Shown here: one piece after another, positions 1 through 13,162 of the stretch
Layout: each line of letters opens with the position of its first letter
Numbering within the stretch: the stretch's first letter is position 1
Source of the DNA: Eumeta japonica
Taxonomy: Eukaryota; Arthropoda; Insecta; Lepidoptera; Psychidae
NCBI GenBank assembly: GCA_005406025.1
Contig: BGZK01000746.1
Span: 62,001 to 126,000 of the forward strand
Direction of reading: 5' to 3'
Length of the DNA stretch: 64,000 bases
The notes under the pieces: model-generated
What the model was told of the DNA's origin: nothing
Databases searched by the model: none
The model's input: the letters and a program-made list of their open reading frames with translations, nothing else
Position numbers and translations under genes: made by a program

Positions 1-1130
1 TCCAACAGCAATAGGTATATTAAGAAAAGCTTGTTCTATTTTTTTTTTCTAAATAAAAATTAAACTATCCGTAGATAAACGAATCGTATTCATTCCAAAC
101 TCAACAGACACAGGATTCGGTGGAAACGCACAAAGAGAAAAACAAGTATTTCTCTTTTTTTGCATAACCTCACTCTCGACCCCCATAACATAATTCTATT
201 CAGGGCAGCGCCCGCTTGTGTAGTTAAAAAATTACAGTGGCGCCGGTCTCGCCGCGGGATATATTTCAGAAGGCGCCGGCTAATTTGTAAGTGAGGCCTC
301 CGGCTCGTAAATTTCACGCGTGAAGTTGTAAACTTTTACAAAAAGTACTCCCATATATTTCCGAGATGCATCACCTGTTCTGACGTTTGAATATCTCAAA
401 GCCTCCCCGAGCGCTCCCCGTTTTCATTTCACTCCCGTTTTGTTACCGTATTTCATTTGGACTAGCCGAGAACTTTATCATTTTGCGGCTGCGTTTTTTT
501 TTTTCTTTTTTTTAACTTGGGGTTCCGCCGTATCGACGTTGGTCATTTGTCCATTGGCTTGTGTGTCCGCTTACGTTTCTGTTTTCACAGAAGGCTAATA
601 GTTATTAGTGTTTAAGCAATTAATGTAATATTTTAAGAGGATATGACAATTAATTGTAAGCTTTTATTCATTTTCACATGTTAGCTTTGTGAAAATTTTG
701 AATTTATATGGTCTTTGGTAATAGGTAGGTTAGGAGTAGGCGGCATGTGAGGTATCCGGCCTCCGTGCTTAGTCTCATAAATGAGGGTTCGCGTTCGATT
801 CAACATTGGATTACGAGTAAAATTCAAGTTCGTGAAAAACAAGAGAACGAGTAGAGAGTGAAACATAGAAAAGAGCACTAAAGAGCTGATACTCAAGTGC
901 ACAAGTTTCGATAGTGATAAAAAAAGTGGATTGTTATAAGTACTATGATAAAAGACCGTATTGAAATTCGTGAGGAGAAATATTTGCGATCCGATCAATA
1001 AACGGTTTGTGTCCTCTTTTATTTAAGGACACCCCCTGAGCTACGCTATCCAATATATATATATACAGTGTAATGAAAGCAATCTTCTTACTCTCTTTCT
1101 TCTTATTTTTTCACATTTTTTGCAGTATCA
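1..1130. other. Non-coding; CpG-rich patch then AT-rich DNA
   Basis: No gene is seen. Bases about 180-480 are much richer in G+C and CpG than the surroundings (several GGCGCCGG-like words) and have no convincing reading frame, so this may be a conserved regulatory segment. Around 735-805 a short GC-richer stretch contains GCGTTCGATTC, which resembles an internal RNA polymerase III B box; together with a possible A-box-like word upstream it could be the worn head of a tRNA-derived SINE, but no tRNA fold was recognised. An (AT)n run lies near 1053-1065, next to the truncated end of the mariner relic that follows. Confidence 0.4.
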
Positions 1131-1935
1131 TCAAATTCTGAAATACGTTTCTTCTTGTTTGGGTCTCATCAGCTGTTGGGGATAGAGATCCAAATTGATA
1201 GTTTTGCCCGGCAGTAAAAGCTTATAATGAATAATGCTCTTCAAATCCCACCTTACACATAGCATCAACTTGTGGCGATCTAAACCAGATTCCGCTATAG
1301 TTTGTAGAGCTTGCCTGCTTTTTGACTTTTCGCACGTTCTTGTCATAGGTATCCATTTTTCATCACCAGTGAACAATCTTTTCAAAAACGTTTTGGTTTC
1401 ATTACATTTCAACACAGGATCGCAAATGTGTACAAGATTTATTAGATTTCTTTCAGTGAGCTCGTATGGGACCCAAGCATCGAGATATTTTGCATATCCA
1501 GCTTTTTTCAAATGGGTCAAAATTGTTTTGTGGTCAATTTTAGGTTCTTCAGCTATGTCGTAAGAACTAACATGCCTTTATTGCTCTATTTTTTTCCAAA
1601 ATGGTATTTAGCGAGAATGGAGCGAGGTTCATGTTTGACAACAAAATTACCGGACTGAAAACACTTGAACCACTTGTGCTACTTTTAACGAAACTGTATT
1701 AGGTCTATAATGTTACACTTTTTTTTGCGGCAAAATGTATATAATTTCTACGTTAGATTCAATCATTTTGGTGGACAGAAAAACTATAGGAAAATGGCGG
1801 CACACCGGTTTTTACTTTTTATTCTTCTTCTTCGAAAATGTCATCTATATGGTATCAAAACTAGCCACCTACTAATAGCACAACCAAAGAGATTTTATTG
1901 CAACAATTTTCATATAAAATACTATAAAAACTTTT
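1131..1935 (-). pseudogene. mariner transposase relic, copy A (3'-truncated)
   Basis: This is a Tc1/mariner-family cut-and-paste transposase relic. The longest open part (1131-1520, minus) contains in order LKKAGY, DAWVPYELTERNLINLV, the block FLKRLFTGDEKWI (first catalytic Asp of the DD34D triad), ARTVSL-free spacer, then LMLCVRWD and IIHYKLLLPGKTIN, all hallmarks of animal mariners. The reading frame upstream (about 1520-1790) continues in broken form through helix-turn-helix and linker segments. The element stops at about 1131, before the second and third catalytic Asp residues, so it is truncated and inactive. The right boundary is set by the tract also found in copies B and C (CACAACCAAAGAGATTTTATTGCAAC). 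Inverted terminal repeats could not be defined exactly. Its two sister copies lie at 38.5 and 46.5 kb in the same orientation. Confidence 0.85.
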
Positions 1936-3799
1936 CTCCGCCCTACTATTATTTCTTTTAAGTAAGAATATAATTTAGTGAAAAAAATTTCTTATTATCA
2001 ATTTTTTTCATGTTAGTATTCTAAAAAGTACTTATTCAAAAGTTAATAAGCTATTAAAGCACTATATACAAATGAGCCGGAAATCTAATGCTTACAATTT
2101 TTGTAACATCAATTATTGTCATATTACAATCGTATTTAGTGAAAATATTTAATTTTCTTTTTTAACGAAACCCTCAACTTCGAGAAAAAAGTCGCACTCT
2201 CCCATTCTACTTACGTCGTGGACAGGCTGAATATTTTTCGGGCCCGTAATTTTTTCCACTTAACACGGCCCGAATTGGAGGCCCTCATAAAATTTTATCG
2301 CGGGGCATGTATTTTAATTTGTGTCCGCGATTCATAATTTTTCTCTCTGTTCAGTTGTGATAGTGTAATGTTCCGCGATGACGTCTCGAGAAGCAGGTGA
2401 TTTGAATGTCAAGACTTTCATTTCAAAAGCTTTGTATGAAAATGTAAACGTGTGCTCTCACGGTCTAAACATGCGAAGGCGTCAATAGCATCAATGGTTC
2501 TAGGTAAGGTATCCGATTGACTTACATGTTTGTGAAACTGATTTTATTACTTTATGATTCGTTTCTTGTTCGTAAAAATCTTATCACCTACATTTTGTTA
2601 TATAAATAATATATTACATGATAAATCCAGACATCGAAATGAAAATATTTGTCTCATAATTGGGCACGTGTAGTTTAAGGTCACATATTCGAAGGTATAC
2701 ACAATCACACATTGAAAGACAATTATGGATGTTCGACTCGGACGATACCCACAGTGGATGAGTTTAGTATGTCTTTTTATTTTATAGCAGTACAGGTATA
2801 CAGAGCTTGGACAAATCGTGAAAAAACACATGCCAGAAATACATAACTCATTTTGCAAAAGATGCAATACTCATATTCCTGAAAATCAATATCTTGTGAT
2901 ATAGATATTAAATTTAATTTAATTTAGCCATCGGCTAATCAACTGGTTTCCTAAAAAATTTTTTTCAATAAAAGTAAGTACAAATTCATATCTGTGTTTA
3001 ATACATTTAGGAAACAATTATGATCAACGTATTTTCAATAAAATTTAAATTCTTATCAGTTTTTCAAATTTTTGAAATTAATTTTGAATATAACTCATTA
3101 CAAAAGTTTATCATATTATCTGCTTTATATGATAACCTTTACAAACTTTATAGACGCTTATTTCAAATTAATGATAAAAGAAAATATATATTTGATTTGA
3201 ATTTTCCTTATGAAAATCATTACGAAATTGCAAAGTTCACAAATACTCCGGAAAATTTGAAATACTAATAAAATAACAATTTGATACAATACAAATCAAA
3301 GACTCATACAGAATTTGTAGCAAAAAAAAGTAAGACTCCATGTTTCATATCTAATACGAAAAATTCTTTTAAAAAATATGAATTCATAGGCATAATTACG
3401 GTTTCAATAAGTGTAATAATACGACGTAAGATTACATAATATATATGTCCTTTGAATGCTGATGATGGAGTTGCCGGTGCGTCGCTTTCAAATCAGAAAC
3501 TAACTGACCATGTTTATACACATATTGTCCACTTTTTTTAACTTGCTTCATTCGCTGCTGATTTCGGATGTTGTCACCGGATTAGTCGTAACTATCGTTA
3601 ATGGTCTCCAACCTGCACTTGGTCATGCGCTGGGAATCGATGATTAAGTCCCCCGATCTAATATAAAAAGATTGCGGGAGGGTAATGCTCCTGCAGTTAA
3701 GTGAGAAAAATCTTAAAAAGCAATATTTTAATATGAACTAACAAGTCTAGTGCAAAGTTTGACCAATATATTCTATACACTATTATTTGCAATTTGAAA
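1936..3799. other. No gene recognised
   Basis: AT-rich DNA. Bases about 2200-2400 are a GC-richer patch (CGGGCCCG, CACGGCCCG, CGCGGGGC) without a reading frame and may be regulatory. A small AT-rich open frame at 3020-3268 (+, 82 codons) has no recognisable motif and is probably chance. Bases about 3450-3490 resemble the GCTGATGATGG words common in lepidopteran dispersed repeats. Confidence 0.4.
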
Positions 3800-4000
3800 A
3801 TTACTCCGTATATCTTTCTTTTGCGTATTCTGATAGTGGCTAGACCGTTGAACCGATCTTCATGAAATTTGGTATGGAGATGACTTTGTGGCTTTCGCTT
3901 GTAAGGACATAGCCTATATATAAGGATATAGCTTATTTTTTATTTATCTGTCTGTAAATGTGATTTTAACCTAGCCATGGTTGAATCGATTGCAATGAAA
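3800..4000 (+). repeat. Dispersed lepidopteran repeat fragment
   Basis: The words GAACCGATCTTCATGAAATT, TGGTATGGAGATGA and GTGGCTTTCGC follow the pattern of a very common lepidopteran repeat (ACCGATTTTGATGAAATTTGG...). No ends are intact. A related fuller element lies at 39722-40785. Confidence 0.6.
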
Positions 4001-4229
4001 TTTTATATACAACAAACGTTTGCATAAATATTGTTTATCTTTCTCTGTGTTCGACTCATTATAATTCAACAATGCTATATTTAATTTTGAACAAATATGG
4101 TAATTGATACAATTTATTTCGGGTAAAATATAAGCTATGGAATACACATATCAATAATGTCTAAAATGTGTAGAAAAAAGTATTTTTTATTTTATTTCGT
4201 GTGCCATGCGACTATTTTTTACTTTATTT

Positions 4230-4790
4230 GTTTGCTCAACTTGAAGAATAAGAGTAAGGGAAGGAATAAATATTGAGAGACAGAAAAAGATAGGAGAAAT
4301 ACATCAAGAGGTGGAGAACAAGGAAAATTGCAGGAAGAGAGGGAGACAAAAGTGAGAGATCTGGAACCTGAAACGGGTCCAAGATCAAGATTGGTCATAG
4401 AATCATATAACGGAATCGTTGTTCTCATGAAGATTAAAGTCTTCATTAAAGATTGTCTATCCACGCATTGGGTTGAAGTCGCGACCAAAAGGTATGTGAT
4501 TGGTAGTATAACTAGGTTCGTCGATGGATTACACTTTTCAGATGTCATTGTCACTAGTCAAGGGATTATCGGTACATCTCGAACGGTCACACATACTCTT
4601 TCATATAGTTCTGATGCGCGTAAAAGCGACGTAAATCGCTCTAGCTTCCAACTTCGCGACATCCGGTCGAATTCATAAAACTTGCGCGACATAATTACGC
4701 GGACTCCATCCTGGGGCATTAAAATCTGATGACCAAACTTATTCCATCTGTTCCGGGAGCCGAGCCCCAATTTATGTGATCGAGACTTTA
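4230..4790. repeat. Purine-rich degenerate repeat with unrecognised ORF
   Basis: A purine-rich tract (AGAGGGAGACAAAAGTGAGAG and similar) passes into GGAACCTGAAACGGGTCCAAG-like text, and a 116-codon frame (4328-4678, +) runs through it. No domain is recognised. The start of that frame shares the words LEPE..TGP with a frame on the opposite strand at 18914-19189, where the DNA is also GGAACC-like, so the open frames probably reflect a shared low-complexity repeat rather than genes. Confidence 0.4.
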
Positions 4791-4799
4791 TGAGAATTG

Positions 4800-7059
4800 G
4801 GTTGGAAAAAACTTATTACTTTACCCGCATCGGCACATATTTTGCGATCTTATTGTAGGTAATATACTGAAGGTGTGTAAGGTGAAAAGGCTTAGGCCTT
4901 GCTTCAATAAAGAGATAACAAATTATTAATTATAAACTAAGACACTAAGCTCTGTATAATAAATCTATTTATTATATAGTGTTGTTTTTAGATTATGCTA
5001 TCTAAAGGCTTCTTTCGAGACCTTCATTTAGATTAGCTTTTAACAAAAACTCACTTTTGGCTTTAGAATTAAATTGTAGAAGCGCTTTTGACTTAAATAT
5101 AAAATTAAAAGAAGGTCGCGGAAGAGGCATTTTTATTGACAAATAAAAATTATTGACAAATACAAATTATTTAATAATTTGCTATTCGATAGAATATAAA
5201 AAATTTGCATACAATTTAGATCCCTTAAAAACCTCTATGTGTGATTAAATTAATAGTTGGATATTTTATTAAGCATGCTATGAAGAAATTTAATAACAAT
5301 AATTATCAGTAGACATGATATTAGTATAGATAGAAAACTAAACTTATGATTTTTTCTAAAGCAGATGTAAAATATCTGTTACAGCAGCTAATTTTCTAGA
5401 TGGGCTTTTGAGGACTGAATATAACTTTAAAAATGAAAATTAAATGACGTTAATTATAATATACAAAAAAAGAAAACAAACTTCTTGAGGGGCTTATGTA
5501 AAATAAATGCAACGGCAATTAGGACGAAAATATACATAGCGAACAATTGTAGAAGCAAGAGTGTACACCATTATGGTTGGCGTGTGGTAGAAATTTTCGT
5601 CTTGAAAGTCAAAAATAAAACGCGAGAAGCACAACTAAAATGAGACTCGATACAAACTCGTTTATATCACCAAAATCACAAAGCCCATTAAATGCAAACA
5701 CGGCCGACAGCGGGTAGGTATTTCGGAAGGTGTCCAATTAAATCGTTTCATTTAAATTCGTTATTGTGAATTCTTCGAACAACCCGTTCGAATCTCCGCC
5801 GAGGATTTTTTAAGTAAATGAATTTCCCCTTTGAACGCCGAAAGATCAACGGAACTCCTCCGTATAAAAAAAGAAAATACTTCGGGGATCAAACACCCGC
5901 CGGTTTCGGGGAAACGGAATTAAGCAACCCTTCCGCTATCCGTTAATTGTGAAAACTGCCGCTTACATTGTTCGTAATAAAATTCAATCCCGGCGCGATC
6001 CTTAAACAATAGCCGCTACCTAGGAATTTCGTGTTTTGACTAGCGGACGGATCGTTCGATGCGAGAGTTAGATGGTCACTTGAGGGTTTTCTGGTTCGGT
6101 TTCGGCCGTCCGAAAATAGGTATAGTCCGTGGTTTAAATAATGTAAAGATCACGGTTAAAATATTATGTGTTCATAGTGGATTATGAAATAAGGCAGTGC
6201 TAATGAATCAATAAAAGGAAAACTACAAGATCAACTTTGGTCGGTATTACAGAATTTCTGTTTTACTTTTCTTTCCAAGATGATGGAAGTCTCTAGGTGC
6301 ATAAAAGGATTCGTTGCAGCTTTTAAAAATTATATTTCGTACGTTCCAACCGCTTGTTGTTCTTTAATGACGAAAATGTTTAAAATTTTTATAACTCTTG
6401 CGGTGTGATTGGAGAAAACCAACCAAGCGTATGTCGGACCACGTGCAGTGTAGGGTCCCGTAGATGTTCTGTATTTGTTCCACATTCCATATTTACAATA
6501 TACGGAGTTAAAAATGCGCTTCTTGATCTATTAATCTGTATAAGACGGGCGTTAAGGATGTTTTGATTTTATATTTACATAATTTTACATGGTCCTTAAA
6601 TGTATATTTACTATCTTTTTTACACAAAACTTTTTTAAATAACTTTATCTAAGTAATTTTTAATAGAATTTGTACGAAATTTTCCTTTTCTTTCTTCAAG
6701 CGTATTTTATAAGTTGGTCAACTATTACTCGTTAACTAGCAAAGTCTACTTAACTGTAAAAGTTTTCTTTTTAACTTCATTACATGTAATATTGGCATGA
6801 ATATTTAACACACCCAAGAATAATCATTTAGCTGGCTGGGACGACGATACTTGACTGTAACAAAAATTTGTAATTTAAAGCTTAATATTTAGCAAACAGT
6901 TTTCTAAATCAAAACATGGTTTTCACACACCCGCAATGTTTATGAATGAGTTATCTAACGATACCTTAAACTATGGTGTAGACGAGAAAAAAATTTCATT
7001 TAACAATTTTAAATTAAATAAAAAAAATATAAGTACCTGTCCTACGGCAGGTATCCCAT
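4800..7059. other. No gene; CpG-rich block 5690-6110
   Basis: Mostly AT-rich DNA without supported features. Bases about 5690-6110 are clearly different: many CpGs (GCGGGTAGG, CTCCGCCGAGG, CGCCGGTTTCGGGG, CCCGGCGCGATCC) and stops in all frames. It is not a recognised repeat and is a candidate conserved non-coding or cis-regulatory block. Confidence 0.4.
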
Positions 7060-7215
7060 AAAACATTTTTTTCAAGATTCTATTCTACTACTATGTCGGT
7101 ATGATATGTATGCCTGTGACATATTACAGCTTTCTAGTATACAGACAGACGGACAGACGGACGGATATGACGAAACTGTAAGGTTTGCTTGTGTACTGTG
7201 GAACACTAAAAATGG
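7060..7215 (+). repeat. Dispersed repeat end with GACAGACG run
   Basis: CAGACAGACGGACAGACGG (7142 onward) followed by GACGAAACTGTAAGG and GTGGAACAC matches the terminal part of common lepidopteran repeats that end in a GGTTCCG-like word. Only the end survives. Confidence 0.55.
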
Positions 7216-10200
7216 AATGAAAAAACAATTTCCATTATAATTATAATAAAATAATTAAAAAATAAAATGAGAAAGACGAGTAATAAATTAACGGACTTAA
7301 TATTTATTTTATTCCAGAACTCCAGTTTCTGTCAACACTGTATCTGTATCGCAACACTATTAATTGATTATTCTTGTACTCGTGTAATTTTTTTATTAGA
7401 AAGATTAATTTGAAGTTCTGATATTACAAACTTAAATACTAAAGATATCCAAATACTACAAAAAGAAGTGCCATTAAAACCATTATAAAATGGTAAACTT
7501 TTCACTAAATAGATACTAGAAGACGAGTTTATCGAACTGTAACGAACTTCGATTCGATAGCAATCAGACATGGTCACAGCGAAAGACGGTCATAGTTCCG
7601 TTGGCGCTACCGGGTCATGCGAACACTATGCAGTAGCTCGCCGAGCACTTTAAGAGCGTAGTGTCTTAGTGTAAAATACGAGGGACGTGCGAGATTATGA
7701 TAAGGGCTCAGCCCGGTAAATCATTGGATTTTCCACTTGTGCGCCGACGCAAATAAGGAGGATTTGAGTGTCGGAGAGAGTATATCTGCGTCCGCAGGGC
7801 GCCGCCCGCCTCGCACCTTTTGCTCCGGATTACGGGAACACGTTTTAATATACATTTTTTTTTGTTTCTTGCGTTAGATTTATCGGTTCTAAAATATTAC
7901 CTTTTGAAAGTTAGTCGCTATCAATCAATATCAACCAAAAATAAGACGTTGATTTTCTTGATGGATTTTTTTCGCATTCAATGATGTTGCTTGACGCGCT
8001 GTTGTAACGGCGTGACGCCGACTTTAACTCGGCATGATTATTATAAAGTTAATTAACACTGAAGATACGAGATAATCGGGATACATTAAAAGAAATTAAC
8101 TATTTTGACTAAGTATTAAAAGGAAGTTTATGTAATTACAAAAAAAGGGTAATTAAATTTAACTAATTCAGATTATAATTCATTTATTCTTTTTAATTTA
8201 CTTTCAGTTTCGTTGAACACAAATCAATTTCGATGAAAATAATCGTATGATTTCTATTTGGGTATTAGCAATAATGGAATTTTTTAGGAAGAAACCCAGA
8301 ATAACCTATATTTCATTATTTTAAAATATTTCTTGATTCTGTACATATCATTTTTGAAATTATTTGCTATGGCGCTTAGAGTGAAGATATCATAGAGCCC
8401 GTTTAAAATTTTCGTTACTGTTATCCATAAATATGTTTCTTATTAGCGTCTTCACCGTATTTCACAAAAAGAGATGAATGTAGTGGTTTTTTCATAAAAA
8501 ATCAGCGTACATGCTTGAAACGTCAATTGGCCCTCTTGGACTCATTTAATACGCAGTTAAATTGAAAAAGTTATGTTGTAGTATTCACTATTAATGGTGT
8601 TGTTATATTTAATTTTGTATAGTAGTATTTAATATGGCAGTCAAGAGTTTTTTTCCTGCACGGAGGCGACTTTGGTTTTTACCAATTTCTCTTGTCTTCC
8701 ATGATGTTTACGATATATAGTACAATATGAGATCCCCAAGAATATCAAGGTGTTATGTTTCGTATCAGGGTGCAACTTTTACTCAGAAAATGTTATAGAA
8801 TACATAAGTGTCGCAAATATAAACAATGTCTTTAAGAATACAAGATTAACTTTTTGTGTGAGTAACATTTCTTACAAAATTAGAATATGATTTTAGGTTA
8901 TAGGGAAAGGTTTTAATGATATTTTTTATGAATTTTATGAAATTAATACTTGTGAATGCTTATGAATAAAATATATTAATGATTGTTTTTGATCCCGACC
9001 CCAGTCTCTATTTCGATTGTAGCCTATGTCAATTTCTATCCTTTCTTGGGCATCACTGCAATTTTTATGATTTTTTTCTCATTTTATGTATAAAAAATCT
9101 CCTGTTTGGTATTCTAGTAGATAATCTATTTTTCTGCAAAGGAAACTGCCAAGTTTCGATAACGAAGCACTAAACATTTTGTCATGTATAAAAACGTACA
9201 TTTTGTTTTTATATGCTTAAAACGTAAATGATCATTTTGTTACAGTATAGATAAAATCTAGCGCTGAAACTATTGAGTTAGTATTTGACATAACTGTTAC
9301 TTCACAACTGTATTCTGTGAGAATGTGGTATCTCAGGCGGGTGATCGGGCCCATGTTCGTGCTGCAGGTTAACCACAGCGTGGATGAACCACGCAATTAC
9401 ATTGTAGCCATCTTTACGCATTTCCACGCTTAGTAAATACAGATATTAAAAGCTGTGGTATAGTGAGGCAATCTTTAGGTATATAAATGTGTAGAAGGTC
9501 AGAGAATAATATTTTAAAGCACGGTGGTCATGTTTTAAAATGAGTATTAATAAGATTCATTGCTTAAATAAACGAATATTGCGTGTTATTCATATCATGA
9601 TTATAAATCTATACTTAGTGAAAATACATGAAAATAAATCTATATCTAATAAGATTTATTTTTATAAAATTTCAGTGTTTTTGTAAAATAAATTTAACCT
9701 TTATTATAATCACAAAATGCTTACAGGTTTTTAGTAATCAATAAATTAATAGAACTGTCCGTTACTCTAACTGAATTTTAGGGTATGTGATTAATATTTG
9801 AAATGTATGAAACAATTTTCTACTATTTTTGGTGCTAAGGCGATAAATATATTAAAACCGAGCAATATTCTTTAATTTACATAAACTTTATTCGCATTAA
9901 TGTTGGATTGTTTACATTTTTAACTATTTAGCAATTGTTATATGAATACATGGTAAAAAAAAAATGCAGAAATTGTCGATAATAGTTTTGGTGAGGCACA
10001 TCATTAGATTTTTTTTTTTCAAATATCAAAAAAGTGTACAATCTTTGTTAGGGGCACGCCCATCAAGTATGTTACTTTCCATTTTTGTTGCATTACAAAC
10101 GCCATAAGAAAAACAAGCCCAAGTAGAATTGAGTGTGTTACCATTTTACCGCTTTTATCTTTACTCAAGTTAATGCCCTCTTCGTAAATGTTTCTATAGC

Positions 10201-11290
10201 AAAAATCATTCAAGGTGGAAGTCCTAACAAATTAAATGTCACAAATCTTTTTCCACCGAGAGATGACGTGCTGTGCTCACATTATTTTGTCTAATTACTG
10301 AAGAGATGACGCTTCAATTTGGTACCATAATAGTCTATACCACGAAGTAACGGTAACCTATAGGGTATTTTTTATTCCGTTTCACTGTTCCTCTTTAATA
10401 TTATGTAATCTAAATTCTACATATCATAAAAAACAACACTAGTTCAAGTAATATTGTAGATTCGAAAAGCTCACAGTTTATATTTTAAATTATTATGTTT
10501 GTTCGTTAATAAAATCCTCATGTCTCAGTGAATCATTGCCATGTTTGACAAAAAGTAAAAAAATATACTTTTGCGTTTCGGTGTAATATATAAATACATT
10601 TCCATGCTATAAAAAATTTCTTTTTTTGGTTTTTGTCAAAGAAACTTTTACGAAAGCAATGCAACAAGTTTTTTTTTAATGCATATCTCAGACATTAATG
10701 CAATTATGATCGAAAAAGAATTGGTTTCGGATTTGAACCTGGGATGTGGGATTGGGGACTAGAATTGATATTGGTATAGAAAACAAGAGCGGGCCGCTTT
10801 TAAACCAGGAGAGCAACCAGGGTCGGTAGGTGGCGCTAACGAGCTCGAAAGAGAAAGAAAAGCAAAATGTAATTCTAGTTGAAGTAGACGAGCTTAGTAC
10901 ATCATAAAGTAATCTACGTCAGTCTAGAAAATTTCATACATCCTCTTATATTCTCCGGCTACATACTAACGTATGTATCCACCTAATTAACATTAGTTAG
11001 ATGATATACACCAATATCTCAATAAATTTCGTCAAAGTTAAAAACGTTGCGTAGATAAAGATGCTGTTTGTCCGAGAAATTTTGCTGACACTCAAAAAAG
11101 TTACTTTAGTTCAGTTGACAAAAATTGGGAGGCGAATAATTTTTTCATAGCTTAAACTTTTTTGTAAAAGTTCAAATTCATACCGTTTCAAGATCGTGAA
11201 GCTTTTTATTTTGTCGATGTTCAATTCTTTTGTAGATTTAAGAGAAAATTTAGAATATAATTGAAGAATCCGATCTATGACTGTCTGATT
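7216..11290. other. No gene; GC-rich patches at 7570-7850 and 9320-9435
   Basis: Long AT-rich stretch with only short spurious frames. Bases 7570-7850 are CpG-rich (GCGCCGACGC, GGGCGCCGCCCGCC) without coding signal. Bases about 9320-9435 hold a GC-richer segment (GTGATCGGGCCCATG, AACCACAGCGTGGATGAACC) that looks like a worn repeat or gene remnant but could not be assigned. Confidence 0.35.
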
Positions 11291-11575
11291 GACGCAGTGG
11301 TGGTGATCCTACCTGCTGCGCTGGAGTCTTGGGTTCGATTCCCGCATAAGACAAACATTTATTTATTAGATTAAAAAATAATGTTTGTCTTGAGTCTGGG
11401 TGTTTCTATATATTATTCGTATATATTTACAAAAACAAAGTATGTATGTAGTATATCAACTGTCTGGTACCCATGGTACAAGCCTAGTTGCTTAATTTGG
11501 GACCAGACGGTGCTGTGTATGTATGTCCGAAGATATTATTATTATATTATTATCAAGGATATTTTTTTTTAATTT
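11291..11575 (+). mobile_element. tRNA-derived SINE
   Basis: The head (GACGCAGTGGTGGTGATCCT...) is tRNA-like, and GGGTTCGATTCCCGC at about 11331 is a near-perfect RNA polymerase III B box. The body (TTTGTCTTGAGTCTGGGTGT, then TACCCATGGTACAAGCC and TTTGGGACCAGACGGTGCTG) matches the tail pattern of lepidopteran SINEs related to CR1-type LINE 3' ends. It ends in ATTATTATTATATTATTATC, a typical simple-repeat tail. A second, head-truncated copy lies near 29649. Confidence 0.75.
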
Positions 11576-11767
11576 ATCACTTTGTATATATAAAAAAAAA
11601 CCACAGACGATTTGAATCAATAAGTAGAGTAACTAATAGATAATATCTTATCTGTCTAAGCATGAGATAAACATTGGGATTTAAAACCGGTTTATTATAA
11701 TTCATAAATTAAACCTTTATTACTTTCATCGAATATTAAATGTAGCGCACGTTAATTTTAATTACAT

Positions 11768-12243
11768 CTTTTGACGTGACAACGTCTTAAATTAGGTTGC
11801 GGCTGGGAGTCACTTATGAAAAAGTGTAACGCTCGGTAACGTAACGATGAGTCACCGAACGAGAGAGAGGCCCGCCGAATGCCTTGCGTCTCTCTCCCAC
11901 TCAACTATGATCGGTCTGCCGCGCGCGCAGCACTAGAGAATTAGTGCATAGCTTGCAAATGTATTGCAAGTTATTGTATGTATATTTGTATATAAATACG
12001 TATGTATGTGTAAAGGTAAAAATAAAATTTTGTTAATATGAAATTCAGTGCGAGATTCTTTGTATAAATTAATGTTTTAAATATAATTCTTTGTATAAAT
12101 AAATGTTTTAAATTGTTACTATTATTTCATCCTTCTTCCTACTATACGAATGAATATTCACATTAAAATGATTTTACCATTCAAAGTCGTTGTCACGTAA
12201 AACTTTCGCCCGTATACCGACTTTACAGGCAACCAAATTTTTT
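11768..12243 (+). mobile_element. Non-autonomous element (MITE-like), copy 1
   Basis: This segment is nearly identical, by eye, to the reverse complement of 41370-41831; flanks differ, so both are insertions of one family. The outer CTTTTGACGTGACAACGTC (11768) is mirrored near the other side by GTCGTTGTCACGTAAAAC, giving an imperfect inverted repeat; shared sequence continues past it to GGCAACCAAATTTTT. Inside are a GC-rich block (CTCTCTCCCACTCAACTATG, CTGCCGCGCGC) and a tandem duplication of about 31 bases (AATTCTTTGTATAAAT[T/A]AATG). No coding capacity. Exact ends and target duplication are unresolved. Confidence 0.75.
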
Positions 12244-13090
12244 TTATTCATTTTCGTTGGGCTCTTAGTATTTGTTAAGATGTAGCAAACAAACTTCGTA
12301 AAAGTAATGCTTTCATTAATATCAACCTAACCGCAGCGCCTTTAAAGTTATGCACGCGGTTTACGCTTCGTTATTAAGAGTTCATTAAACGTTCCATCGA
12401 AAACTAATTTAATCGAGAAATATTCAATTAATACTTGCAAAAACACCACAATAAATGATGAATTTTAATAATATCCATTTTTATAGATAGATGTTTGAGG
12501 TGCGAGTTAATAAATTAATTAAAACTAATAGTGTCTAAATTGCAAAATAATAAATTATTTTCATAAATATATATACCGGTTAAATCTATTATATAGCCCC
12601 CACGCTCGTGTTAATACTTTATTTGCTACAATTTAGCATGTGACATAAAAGCAATTTTTCGTTTAGTGATCGCTAATTAAATGCATTATGATCTCGTGTT
12701 TCATATACATAATTGTATAGTAAGTTTAAGCAGTCTGCGCGCTGTTCAAATACTATGGGGGCCTTTGTACTTGGAAGGAAACACACTGCTTAAGCCGTTA
12801 TGTGACATATCGTAGATTATATGTGACAATATTATTTGCAATACGACATATTTGCCTGTTATGGTTTATGGTGATAGCTATTATGATTAATTGCGTATCA
12901 TTTATTTGTTCGATGAAATCTAAAAAGATACAATAAAGAAAACAGTTTTACGTTATTTTACATTAAAGCGAAAAGATTAAAAAAATATATGAAGGAACGG
13001 CAATAAAATTGCAATTAATACTTTTTTAAGGTTATGGAAATAAGTATTTTATTATTATTAAAGAAAAAAATGCAACAAAAATTAATCATC
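12244..13090. other. No gene recognised
   Basis: AT-rich sequence with no repeat or frame that could be supported. Confidence 0.4.
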
Positions 13091-13162
13091 ACGCTATGTT
13101 CCCAGGTAGTCACCCATCCAAGTATTGACCTCGTCTGTATTCAACGTGCTATGGACGTTTAA
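13091..13162 (-). pseudogene. 5S rRNA pseudogene, internally deleted
   Basis: Read on the minus strand this starts with ACGTCCATAGCACGTTGAATAC, close to the 5' part of animal 5S rRNA (..CCATACCACGCTGAATACA). It then jumps to GGTCAATACTTGGATGGGTG and ACTACCTGGGAACATAGCGT, the 3' part (..TAGTACTTGGATGGGTGACCGCCTGGGAACACCGCGT). The middle of the gene, about 45 bases with the central pol III control region, is missing. It is a relic, either a retro-pseudogene or the head of a 5S-derived SINE; a full 5S gene would be about 120 bases. Confidence 0.72.

Noticed and set aside
11331..11345. Functional tRNA gene, from the GGTTCGATTCCCGC B box
   Set aside because: No acceptor stem or anticodon arm; the context is a SINE with a second copy at 29649.
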